Source: Lichenostomus cassidix
Lineage: Eukaryota; Chordata; Aves; Passeriformes; Meliphagidae
Assembly (NCBI GenBank): GCA_008360975.2
Contig: CM039210.1
Span: forward strand, 12,712,293 to 12,776,292
Reading direction: 5' to 3'
DNA: 64,000 nucleotides
How positions within the stretch are numbered: position 1 is the first letter of the stretch; the number at the start of each line of letters is the position of its first letter. This document shows positions 55,580 to 64,000 of this stretch, piece after piece. The notes under the pieces are model-generated. The model did no database searches. It worked only from the letters and a program-made list of their open reading frames with translations, and was not told where the DNA came from. A program made the translations under genes and the position numbers.

Positions 55580-55639
55580 ATAGAGCAGCTTTGGTGGGTG
55601 CTTGGCATCTAGCCAGCATCAACCCACTATAATTGGTAA

Positions 55640-56175
55640 GTCTGTACCTCGAGTACTGCATTCACTTTTGGGCCCCTCACTTCAAAGAGGACATTGAGGT
55701 GCTGGAGCATGTCCAGAGAAGGGCAACAAGTCTCATGAAAGGTTTAGAAAACATGTCATATGAGAAGTGGCTGAGGGAGCTTGGTTTTAGTCTAGAGAAG
55801 AGGAGGCTAAGGGGGGATCCCATCATTCTCTACAACTACATGAAAGGAGGTTGTAGTGAGGTGGGGGCTGGTCTCTTCTGCCATGTCTGCAGTGAGAGGA
55901 CAAGAGGAAATGGTCTTAAGCTGAGACTGGGTAGATTCAGATTAGATATTAGAAATTTTTTTGGTTTTTTTTTTTGCTTTTAAAGTGGTCTGGCATTGGA
56001 ATAGGTTGCCCAGGGAGGTGGTGGAGTCACCATCCCTGGAGGTGTTTAATAGGTGTCTGAATCTGGTGCCAGATGATGTGGTTTAGTGGTTTAGGGGTTA
56101 CAGTGGCAGTGCTGGGTGGACAGTTGGACTGGATGATCTTTTAGGTCTCTTCCAATCTTGATGATTCTACAATCT
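55640..56175 (+). repeat. CR1 LINE 3' fragment
   Basis: ORF2 3' end and 3' UTR sequence typical of CR1: TACCTCGAGTACTGC..., CATGTCCAGAGAAGGGC, TTGCCCAGGGAGGTGGTGGA, and a TTGATGATTCTACAATC-like tail. 5'-truncated, with an expanded poly-T near 55965. 56176-56599 holds no recognisable feature. Confidence 0.9.
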
Positions 56176-56599
56176 TTACTGATGATTCTATTATAACCCC
56201 CAATATTTCATTCTAAATAATAATGGGGACCCCATCCATTGTTAATTGGTATTGAGAGATTTTAAGTACATTTGGGATGGGGTTTTTTTCCCACCCCTCA
56301 ACTATGTACATAGCCAAACTTGCTTACATTGAATTCAATATATTAAACTTTATATTTTTGTAAGTACTGTAGACTTTGTGCAGATCTTTCATCAGCCGCT
56401 ATTCTTACTATAGTGAAATATCTTAAATTTTGTTTGCAGCACTATCGTGCTTGTTCTCTTTGATAATTTTTATACTAAGGTCAGTGTAAATCTCTTATCT
56501 GAAGGTTGCAAAATACAGACAATATAATACGTCACTTAACACTGTGCACAGTAATATCAAATTTCTTTAGCACAGTGTTGTGTTTAAACTCTTCAGTTT

Positions 56600-56822
56600 A
56601 TAGAATCATAGAATAACACAATATGCTGAGTTGGAAGGGACCCATCAGGATCACTGAGTCCAACTCCTAGCCCTATGCAGGATACCCCAAGAATCTTACC
56701 ATGTGCCTGAGCATTGTCCAAATGCTTCTTGAATTCTGTCAGGCTTGGTGCTGTGACCACTTCCCTGGGGACCCTGTTCCAGTGCCCAACCACCCTCTGG
56801 GTGAAGAACCTTTTTCAGACAA
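56600..56822 (-). repeat. CR1 LINE fragment next to HMGCR exon (c)
   Basis: Reverse-oriented CR1 3' end: AGAATCATAGAAT at the low edge, then GAGTTGGAAGGGACCCATCAG, and CCACCCTCTGGGTGAAGAACC toward the exon. The fragment ends within about 20 bp of the exon start, so it occupies the normal polypyrimidine/acceptor region. Confidence 0.9.
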
Positions 56823-56963
56823 GTATTGAAGACAACTACAGAACATATAGTTGAAGTCAATGTAAACAAAAATTTGGCGGGTTCTGCCATGGCTGGTAGC
56901 ATAGGTGGCTACAATGCACATGTAGGAAACACTGTGACAGCTATCTACATTGCCTGTGGTCAG
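56823..56963 (+). pseudogene. HMGCR: HMGCR exon (c), frame open, splice sites lost
   Basis: 47 codons without a stop, reading [14 protein letters not shown] and [14 protein letters not shown] through to YIACGQ. This part of HMG-CoA reductase contributes a catalytic lysine (in VNKN) and NADPH-binding glycines. The donor reads CAG|ATAGGT where CAG|GTAGGT is expected. The acceptor side reads ACAA before GTATTG, so AG also looks lost, partly through the CR1 insertion. Confidence 0.9.
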
Positions 56964-57066
56964 ATAGGTTTGTTTTACACCAACTCAGCTTTTCTTTAAT
57001 TTGGTAATTCTTTACCCAAACAGTTGAGTTTTTGGGTTTGTCCCTTCTTTCTGATCTAATCTAAAG

Positions 57067-57225
57067 GATCCTGCACGGAAAATGGGCAGCTCTAATTGCA
57101 TCACTTTGATGGAGCGAACTCATTTCACCAATGAAGACCTGTACATCAGCTGCACAATGCCTTCTATAGAAATAGGAACTGTTGGCAGGGGCACCAACTT
57201 GCTTCCACAGCAGGCCAGCAGAAAG
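57067..57225 (+). pseudogene. HMGCR: HMGCR exon (d), frame open, donor lost
   Basis: Acceptor CTAAAG precedes 57067. 53 codons read from the catalytic-Asp position (DPARK) through [30 protein letters not shown] and TNLLPQQA. The last codons (SRK) differ from the family, and the donor position reads AAG|TTAAAAG, not GT. No stop inside. This shows the copy was once under coding constraint. Confidence 0.9.
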
Positions 57226-57259
57226 TTAAAAGCAATTTAGCTTCCTAAATGTTGCGAAT

Positions 57260-57515
57260 TGTCGCTGTTTGACCGCTAGCGGAGTGAAGAGATAAGTCCT
57301 TTCAGAGTGCTCAAAATAACTACTTTATTATATAATTAACAGATTTATATACACATCAGAAGGCTATTTGGATTAGCCAACAATCATACACCCCCCAGGG
57401 ATTGATTTGCCCAGGCGCCTGTATCCAAAAGCCGTTTCAATAACATGAAACTTTATTTAGAAAACATAGAAGAAGAAGGGAAAAATTCCTGTGGGAAAGG
57501 ATCTGTGCTGCCACA
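57260..57515 (-). repeat. Short solo LTR (TGTGGC...GCGACA), in HMGCR intron
   Basis: 256 bp, same family as 21416-21688, 28149-28411 and 58631-58893. Flanks GCGAAT and ATGAAT are a degraded 6-bp TSD (4 of 6 match). Confidence 0.85.
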
Positions 57516-57519
57516 ATGA

Positions 57520-58189
57520 ATGGAGATGAGAGCTTAGACAAGTCCTGCCTTTGACTCAGATTTTTGGCAGCAGCTCCATTTGAGGCGGCCAGCACCCCAA
57601 ATGTCTCTCGTTTGCAAGTTTTTAACAATGGCCTATTAGGTCTATTACAAAATGAATTATTTATTTTGTAGACACAAAATTAACAGACATAAGACTTTAA
57701 ACAGACTATTTACTACACAGGAATAAAACAAAAAGAACTACTAGTAGATAAAATACAGTGCACCATAAAGATACCTATATTACAGCTAGCAAAGAAATAG
57801 TATAGATTAGGATGCAATGTAACTTATCACTGAATTGATGATGGAGTACACATAGAATTTCACTCAATTCCCAGGGAAAGTATCCACAGAGTTCGTGTTC
57901 AAACTCGTGGCAGAAGTCCCTGCACGTTTCCACGGTGTGTGTAGAAGGCTTTTACCTCCGTAAAAATTTGTGTAGCTTTTATAGTTAGTAAAGTGTCTCT
58001 CAGTCAGGAATTTCCAGCTTATCTCCCCACATCTGTTCTCATGCCCAGTTGTCTATTAGGGGGTCTTACTCCTGGTGCCAGAGAGCTGGTGTGGGTTATC
58101 TCATCACTTCACGTGGGGGGGAGAATGTCCAGAGGTATTGCACCAGCTGCAGATAAGCTCTTCTGTGGTAGGGGGAATATCCTGCCACA
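57520..58189 (-). repeat. LTR, TGTGGCAGGA family (copy 3)
   Basis: The high edge ...ATATCCTGCCACA at 58189 and blocks such as GTAGACAC, TTTTACC...TTTTATAG align with 29120-29880. Diverged; the low edge is unclear. 58190-58438 is intron. Confidence 0.65.
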
Positions 58190-58469
58190 CTAAATCAAAG
58201 CTCCCTTTCATGTTGTGTTTGTTGTTTCTGAGCAATATGGGAATAGGGCTTCTCGAAACTTTGTGGATTTGACATGAAAATTTTAGAATTATCTAATTAT
58301 TTTCATATACCTAGTTTTTAAAGGTCATGATTTGTAATATTAAAGAGACTTAAGGCTAACAGTTTGAATATATAATTTTGAAAGACTTACTTTAAAATTT
58401 AGCATAAACTTACATAGATTGCATATTTTTCTCTTCAGATGTTAGGGGTTCAAGGTGCAAGCCAAGATA

Positions 58470-59107
58470 TGTTACAGAATGGCTCCAAGATCACGGTCAT
58501 GAATCCATAGAAGGCTTGTGCGAGCAAAGCCAGTGTTAGCTGAAGTGGGCCATACAGGCCGCAGCAGTAAGATGGGTGTGGGGCATGCTGACAGGACAGA
58601 GTGCCCTTGAGCTCTGGGAAAGTACCGGGGTGTGGCTAGCACAGGCTTTTCCCATGAGAATTCTTCTTGTGTTTTATAAATAAAGATAAAGTTTGGATGT
58701 TATTGGAACAGTGTCCCAGAACTTGGACGGTGCAGGCCTGGCCAATCAGGCCTGGGGGAAGGCTTCTGACCGACCAATCTGGGTGACTTTTGAAAACTCT
58801 ATATATATGATGAAATCAAAACAATAAAGGTCATTCCTTCTTGCCACTGAGAACTGGTGCTTTCTTTACTCTGCTAGCTGCTCAACAGCGACACCGGGGG
58901 AAGTACCAGGGGGGAAACTTGCGATTAAGAAGAATGAGGAGGAACCCTGAAAGCGTGAGAATGGAATGCAATGGAAAGCAGATTGTAACTTTTAGTAGTA
59001 AGCATAAGCACTTGTAACAGTATATAAGCCACGCATACCGTGAAATAAAGGGAGCTTGCTTATAACTCATATTGAGTCTTTGCATGTTTCCTCCTCGTCT
59101 CCCAGCA
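58470..59107 (+). repeat. 5' LTR of provirus T
   Basis: TGTTACAGAATGG start and CCCAGCA end. GTATATAAGCC (about 59020) is a TATA box and GAAATAAAGGG (about 59041) the polyadenylation region. Without the 263-bp LTR at 58631-58893 and its duplication it is close in length to the 360-bp 3' LTR. Confidence 0.9.
58631..58893 (+). repeat. Short solo LTR inside provirus T 5' LTR, TSD CCGGGG
   Basis: 263 bp, TGTGGCTAGC to AGCGACA. The perfect 6-bp TSD CCGGGG lies at 58625-58630 and 58894-58899. The 3' LTR of T (63601) shows the empty site. Confidence 0.95.
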
Positions 59108-59109
59108 AA

Positions 59110-59127
59110 TGGTGACCCCGACGTGAT
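59110..59127 (+). promoter_or_regulatory. Primer-binding site, tRNA-Trp type
   Basis: TGGTGACCCCGACGTGAT, two bases after the LTR end. From memory this is the tRNA-Trp PBS used by avian leukosis-type viruses. Confidence 0.85.
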
Positions 59128-59388
59128 TCTGGACCCTGACTGTTGTTGAAGAATACCGGGAGAGCCAAGGAATGGGAAAGCACTGGTGCAGTGACCGGGG
59201 AGCTAAGATCATCACCCCTTGCCCAGCAAGGGCCGATTCGAGAGCTCAGGCCGACCGAGAGGGGACCCGCTGCCCATGGGGACTATACTCTGATAAGCTG
59301 TGAGGCGATTGTGGAATGAAAAGAGGGATGCAGGTGGTACGCTACTCTGAAGCGACGACCAAGACGTTTTAAAACCAGCTGGACGAAG

Positions 59389-60678
59389 ATGGAAAGAGAG
59401 GTAGCCCTAGACTTATTACAATGCTTTTTAGAAAAGGGGGGAGTGGGCAAGGACACCATGAAGCAATTAGCAGGACTAGTTGCTGTGGGGAAAGCCAAAG
59501 GGTTTTTTGTAGATCCTAATATGGTATTTGAGGAGGGGGAGTGGTGAAGTTATAGTGACTGTTTGTTTGATGGATTGCTAGATGGTGATAAGACATGCAC
59601 AAAGCTAGGAAAGCCATGGAGGGAAGTGATAAACTGCATACAGCAATATAAGATGGAAAAGAAAATTGCTGCTGTAGCCACCGAGAAGCTGGGAGGAGCT
59701 GTCAGGGACAATCCTGAAAGAGGACGATCCCAGAGAGGACGATCCTGTGTAGGAGTTAAAGCCAACTGAAGAAAAATGGATCGAGAGGTAGCCCTTGAGT
59801 TGTTACAGCGCTTTTTGGAAAAGCGGGGGGTTCAGTCTGTTTGCTCCTTGGTATTCTTGCCGAGCAAGAGGAGAGCGCAAAAGAAAAAAGAACTAGATAA
59901 GCTTGTTCCTATATTGGGAAGCACAGTTTCCCTAACAGAATGGCGGGGAGTTGGTGGGTGCCACAGTCATCAGCGCTGCGCACCCGCTCCGCCCCACTGC
60001 CCTGCCCCACGGACAAAATGCGGAAAAGGAACAGCAGCTTCTGCTGAATCGAAGCCGCCCGCGGGGCCGAGACGCACCACGGCGGCGCCGCCCGCTGCAG
60101 GCTGAGGAGGCTCATGGCGGCTGGTCTGCCCCCGTGCACCGCCGGTTCTGCTCGCGCAGCCCGGGAGTGGCCCCCCCCCCTCCACCGCGTGCCGTTCGGA
60201 CTTCGCGACCCAAGAGCAAAAGCGGAAGTTACTCCAACCCCAGTTTCCTGTCAACTGGCAGAAAAGGCAGAAATCGCAGAAAGTACCCCGGTGGGCGGTG
60301 CCACAGGCTGTCCACGCCCCCTTCACCGCCCCACCTGCTACATCAGCAACAGAGCCTGAAACGCAGCCCCTCCCCAAGAATAAAGAAGTGAATGACAGCT
60401 CCGACAACAAACCAGAACTAACCGACAGCATTAGCCAGCAAAAAACAACAGTGCAGTGCCAAGATGGAATGCCCGAAGCGCAGCAGTACCGGCACCAGAA
60501 CCGAGAGTGCACAGAGCGGGGCAGCACCTCCTGCTCCCTGGGACTGTCACCAGCACCCGAGACCGAGACCGCCCCGCTGCGAGTGACGCAAGCAAGTGCC
60601 AGCTGTGCCCCGAGAAGTCTTTTTCAAAGCTCCAAAAATCAATTTGTAAATGTATTTTCAAAGTACCCTGTTAATTAG
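59389..60678 (+). pseudogene. Provirus T gag relic with duplicated start
   Basis: ATG at 59389 opens MEREVALDLLQ, stops at TGA 59545-59547 and reopens in the same frame to 59769. At 59776 a second ATG opens MDREVALELLQ, in the same frame and closely similar over about 57 bp. After about 59900 the sequence is GC-rich and broken; no capsid or zinc knuckle is recognisable. The last open stretch ends at 60676-60678. Confidence 0.65.
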
Positions 60679-63009
60679 TGCAACTAAGTTATATTTTAAA
60701 CTTGTTTCCAGCTTTTTACAAATGAGAAAGCATTGCAACAAAGTAATTGTCCTGATGAGTAATAACACCTTAATTGCTAAAACCTTGAACAAAAGCTAAA
60801 TTCCTTGCTAAAGCAGTTTTAAAAGTGTTTATCTTAAGTATACCTCAGCAAAGTTAATTGTTTAAGCTATCTCCTCAAAACATCATTTATCATTATGTGC
60901 ATAATATCTTAGTTTATGAACCAGCTGTGTCTTAAACAAATTCAGTAGAACCCTTTTCAGAATGTTTGAAGTAAATATTAACTAAACAAAACATAGAGCT
61001 ATAGCAATTAACCTTAAATCCTTATGTCAAAACATCAAATAATTTATAAAAAGTTATTAAGTGCAATTAACTGTGTGAAGCTCACACTAAGCTTAACCCC
61101 ATGTATGTTATTTGCAGAAGCATCCAAAGTAACTACCTCACTAAATTTAAAATAAAATGTTTTTGTTTGCAAGTGTTGCTTAGAATGGTGTCTGTGTGTG
61201 TGAGTGTGACAGTGCTGCAGCAGACATGCTGAGAATGCTGTTTTAACTTCTTAAGTATTTTAAATGTGTAAATTAAGCCTGTAAGTAAAACTCTACTATG
61301 TTATAGTAATTTTATATAAATCAGCTACTAAATGGTTTAAACTACCTGTTAAGTGCCATTGAAATTAAGTTCAAGTAATACCCTAATAAGCTTACCTAAA
61401 ACAAAGGCTAAACAAAGTTAAGAAAATAAAAAGCATTTAAACTTATTGAAAAACCTTCAAAGTGAAAAGCTACACCCAAAATAAATGATAGCTCCCGAGT
61501 TTTTCATATTTTATAAGTTCTATTAGTTTAGATATTGTTTTAATCCTCCAATTACAGCTTCAAGCAATGACTTCAATTACTGCAAGTTTGCTCCCTACAA
61601 TTAACTGTCGTTTACATATCTAGTAGCCTGAGTCAGTGAGCTGTCCTTAAAGTTCAAGTTTAAAAGAATTGTTTTATCTAAAAATGCTGAGAACAAAAGT
61701 TCTAATATCCTATATAGTGTCCACAGTTATACTCAAAAATCACCAGTACACACAAAACATAAAAGCTAAAAGTCCCAAAACATCACGGATGATGTTAATT
61801 TTTTAAGTTCTGTTAATTTTAAATTCTGTTAAAGTTAAGTTCTGTTAAAGTTAAATAAGTTTAAGTTTTATTACAAGTACATTATGTTAAATTTAAGTCA
61901 AGTTAAGTTTAAGCAATTGTTATTTTAAATTTCATTAAGTTTAAGTTCAATTAAGACTAAGTCTGTTCAATTTAAGTGTTGCTCAATTTAATGTTTATTA
62001 TTTTTTAAGTTCTGTTACTTTTATCTTCTGTTAAATTCTATCAAGGTTAAATTCTGTTCATTTCCAGTAATGTTAATTTTAGGTTTTATCTAGTTTACAT
62101 TTTGTTGCATTTTGCTCATTTATTTTAAAGAACACAGTTTTTCTGCCGTGAAGATAAGATGAAGATTTAAGACAGAAACCTTCCTGATGAAAATTTAGCA
62201 GTGTAAACACACAGTCTGTGAGATGCTTACTGTAGTCAAGACCTCTAGATGCCCAGTTGTTTTAAATTTGTTAGTTTATATTATTATTCACAAAAACCTT
62301 TGCAGTTTTGTCTTCCACAGGTGAAGCAGAGGAGGGAGTGAGGGTTTCAAACAGTGCTGCACGTGCACAATTCAGTTATTTAAGATTTGTCTATAGTACC
62401 ATTGATTGTTTGGTTGAAGTTGGATGATAATGCCCACTGCTTTCAGGTATTTCACGTTACCTTCCGTAGTTATCTGCAAAAACAGTATCATTTTAAAACA
62501 CTTTCCTAATTGATATCAATAGAAGCTTGTTTATAAAATGTTCTAAAGAAACCCTCCTAGTTAAGGCCTGGGCTCTGGCCAAGCCCTAGTCCTAACTAGT
62601 TGGGAAATATGCCATCAGTCCCAGGTGTTTCTGCACAAAAAATGTGATCGAGTCACTTTGACTTGCTAAATTAAGCTTATAAAAGCTAGACTTTCTTCCA
62701 GGTAAACTTGGAATCCTTGCCCGGGAAAGGTTCCCCAAGCCCTACCTGTGAAATTAAGTTCCCCAGCAAATGCAGTCCCTAAGTGATGGCAAAATAGTTA
62801 AGCAATTAATAATGTATTTTCTTAAGTAAGCTTGTTGTTTCATTCCATGTATTATACCTTTGTGTCATTTTTACCTTTTTATAATAAGAAACACATCTTG
62901 CCAAAAAGAGGGGGAGTATAACCTCTTACAACTAGACAATGCAATATTTGCACAAAATTTTTTTTTTGTGTGTATAAAAATGTAATTTCGCTTTTTAAAA
63001 CAGTTATTG
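60679..63009. other. AT-rich tract in place of provirus T pol
   Basis: About 2.3 kb with very low GC and no open frame. A possible RT relic (HYVHNIL near 60887-60912) and a CxSI motif near 61120 hint at pol origin, but weakly. 61490-61640 resembles, in diverged form, the LTR at 17580-17720. 61797-62070 is a degenerate tandem of TTAAGTTCTGTTAA-type units. Confidence 0.45.
61797..62070. repeat. Degenerate 14-16-bp tandem repeat (TTAAGTTCTGTTAA-like)
   Basis: Many imperfect copies of TTAAGTTCTGTTAAAG, TTTAAATTCTGTTAA and TTAAGTTTAAG follow each other with variable spacing. Found only inside provirus T. Confidence 0.7.
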
Positions 63010-63430
63010 TATTGACAATTCTAAAAATGTTGCTAATAGAGCTGCAATAGATTTTCTCTTATGAGCCAAAAAACATAGCTACGAAGAATTTGAAGAAATG
63101 TGCTGTATGAACTTTCTGACCACTCAAAGTCCATTTCACTGACAACTTACTACACCACCTGTCAAGACAACTACGAGTAGCCAATGGCCATGGACTTGCC
63201 AAGTAGTTAAAGAGTTTAAGGATTACTGAATAGTTGAAAACCCTAATCCAAGCAACTGTATTCATTTTAATTGTAGCTTTGCTATTTTTAACAATTTTGC
63301 CATGTACAGTGCCTTATGCTAGTTAGGAGTTTTTATACTAATAATTGTAGTGATAAGAATTGCTTATAGCTGCATCACAAAGCAAATTGATCAGACAGCA
63401 GACAGCTAACAAGGTCTTGCTCGCACAAAA
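63010..63430 (+). pseudogene. Provirus T env transmembrane relic
   Basis: NRAAIDFLL and the block ending EEFEEMCC match the TM region of provirus N (42400-42470). The first Cys of the CX6CC motif is Tyr here. A stop follows FLL, and a hydrophobic anchor remains near 63250-63310. Fusion function is lost. Confidence 0.7.
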
Positions 63431-63445
63431 GGAGAAAGGGGGAAT

Positions 63446-63805
63446 TGTTACAGAATGGCTCCAAGATCACGGTCATGAATCCTTAGGAGGCTTGTGCGAG
63501 CAAAGCCAGTGTTAGCTGAAGTTGGCCATACAGGCCGCAGCAGTAAGATGGATGTGGGGCATGCTGACAGGACAGAGTGCCCTTGAGCTCTGGGAAAGTA
63601 CCGGGGGGGGGGGAACTTGTGATTAAGAAGAATGAGGAGGAACCCTGAAAGCGTGAGAATGGAATGCAATGGAATGCAGATTGTAACTTTTAGTAGTAAG
63701 CATAAGCACTTGTAACAGTATATAAGCCACGCATACCGTGAAATAAAGGGAGCTTGCTTATAACTCATATTGAGTCTTTGCATGTTTCCTCCTCGCCTCC
63801 CAGCA
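63446..63805 (+). repeat. 3' LTR of provirus T
   Basis: 360 bp, TGTTACAG to CCCAGCA, abutting the TSD AAGATA. Contains the empty site of the 58631 insertion and an expanded G run at about 63603-63612. Confidence 0.95.
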
Positions 63806-63816
63806 AAGATAACCCT

Positions 63817-64000
63817 TGTTGTGATAATAGCTGCAGGTCCCCCACACCCCTTTCTTAATGAGTGTACTTGTCACCTATTGTCCTGCCATCCCCTAACTCC
63901 ACGTGGCCCTGGTCACTCCCTCGGGTTTTCCCTATTGGTTCCTGTACCCTAACTCTGCCCATGTACCTCCCCTGTGCCCAGAGGTCTCTGGGCCAATGTG
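63817..64000 (+). repeat. LTR start (TGTTGTGATAATAGC), runs off the window
   Basis: Matches the LTR at 54510-55078 in reverse over the whole visible length. It is inserted five bases after the provirus T TSD. Whether solo or proviral cannot be seen. Confidence 0.85.

Larger units (their letters stand above)
54209..55633 (+). repeat. Second ERVL LTR part joined behind the PBS, interrupted
   Basis: Directly after the PBS the sequence repeats the right part of the preceding LTR (ACCATAACCC...ATTCCCTGTCTC). It continues to GTGATAG, is interrupted by the LTR at 54489-55579, and resumes with AGAGCAGCTTTGGTGGGTGC to about 55633. This is an LTR-PBS-LTR remnant without internal genes. Confidence 0.7.
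58470..63805 (+). mobile_element. Provirus T: class II provirus in HMGCR exon (e)
   Basis: LTRs at 58470-59107 (with an inserted LTR) and 63446-63805. The perfect 6-bp TSD AAGATA lies at 58464-58469 and 63806-63811. A tRNA-Trp-type PBS lies at 59110. Inside: a short duplicated gag start, a GC-rich stretch, an AT-rich tract without recognisable pol, an env TM relic and a polypurine tract (AAAAGGAGAAAGGGGG, 63427-63442). The LTRs differ at about seven positions over roughly 360 bp. PBS and TSD length fit alpha/betaretrovirus-like elements. Confidence 0.9.
58439..63816 (+). pseudogene. HMGCR: HMGCR exon (e), split by provirus T
   Basis: Acceptor CTCTTCAG precedes 58439. The exon reads MLGVQGASQD and is then cut at 58469 by provirus T. 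After the provirus and its TSD the next bases (ACCCT, 63812-63816) continue the expected Asn-Pro codons. A second LTR starts at 63817, so the exon is hit twice within a few bases. The remainder lies beyond the window. Confidence 0.9.

Noticed and set aside
60679..63009. G-to-A hypermutation as the cause of the AT-rich tract in T
   Set aside because: Both A and T are raised and tandem repeats are present; one-strand editing would raise mainly A.
48630..63816. HMGCR as a processed (retroposed) pseudogene
   Set aside because: Exon segments are separated by introns with GT donors and AG acceptors at conserved positions.

Overview
The window looks like avian germline DNA, most likely from a songbird, and probably from the female-limited W chromosome. 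Three things point that way. (1) About 1-47 kb is an almost unbroken stack of endogenous retroviruses (ERVs) and LTRs nested in one another. (2) CR1 LINE pieces are present, as is a SINE with a tRNA-Ile(AAU) head on a CR1 tail, an architecture I know from the passerine TguSINE1 family. (3) About 48.6-63.8 kb carries a decayed, intron-containing, plus-strand copy of HMGCR (HMG-CoA reductase catalytic domain), a gene that is Z-linked in chicken to my knowledge. A broken gametologue embedded in ERVs is what a W chromosome would show. W linkage is an inference; the HMGCR homology and the insertions are read from the sequence. No intact host gene, CRISPR array, operon or rRNA was seen.

Layout. 0.5-5 kb: old class III (ERVL-like) gag/pro/pol remnant A, cut by three LTRs, then a SINE and an ERVL-type LTR. 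5.8-14 kb: class I (gamma-like) provirus E (+), 5' LTR to integrase, cut by three LTRs. 14-18.4 kb: ERVL-like remnant B (+) with one LTR inside the integrase. 19.5-30.9 kb: class I provirus G (+): LTR, leader, gag end and env. It carries several solo LTRs and the minus-strand class I provirus C (23.2-28.9 kb). 31-32.8 kb: LTR inside LTR. 32.8-47.5 kb (running into a 500-N gap): class I provirus H (-), split in its RNase H region by a young betaretrovirus-like provirus N (+, 35254-43253), which itself holds a solo LTR. 48.6-63.8 kb: HMGCR pseudogene exons separated or interrupted by LTRs, CR1 copies, and class II provirus T (58470-63805) inside one exon. The window ends in another LTR.

How it works together. 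Many insertions have readable target-site duplications (TSDs), which give a relative chronology (for example H before N; N or its ancestor before the solo LTR). Class I elements use 4-bp TSDs, class II 6 bp, and some long LTRs 5 bp. All proviruses carry inactivating lesions. N is the best preserved: near-identical LTRs, two -1 frameshift signals, RT and integrase motifs, but stop codons, a frameshift, no envelope surface subunit, and an internal solo LTR. ERV open reading frames are described only as relics; none is reconstructed here. Some reading frames open at non-ATG codons, so coordinates of fragments mark visible homology, not proven translation starts.
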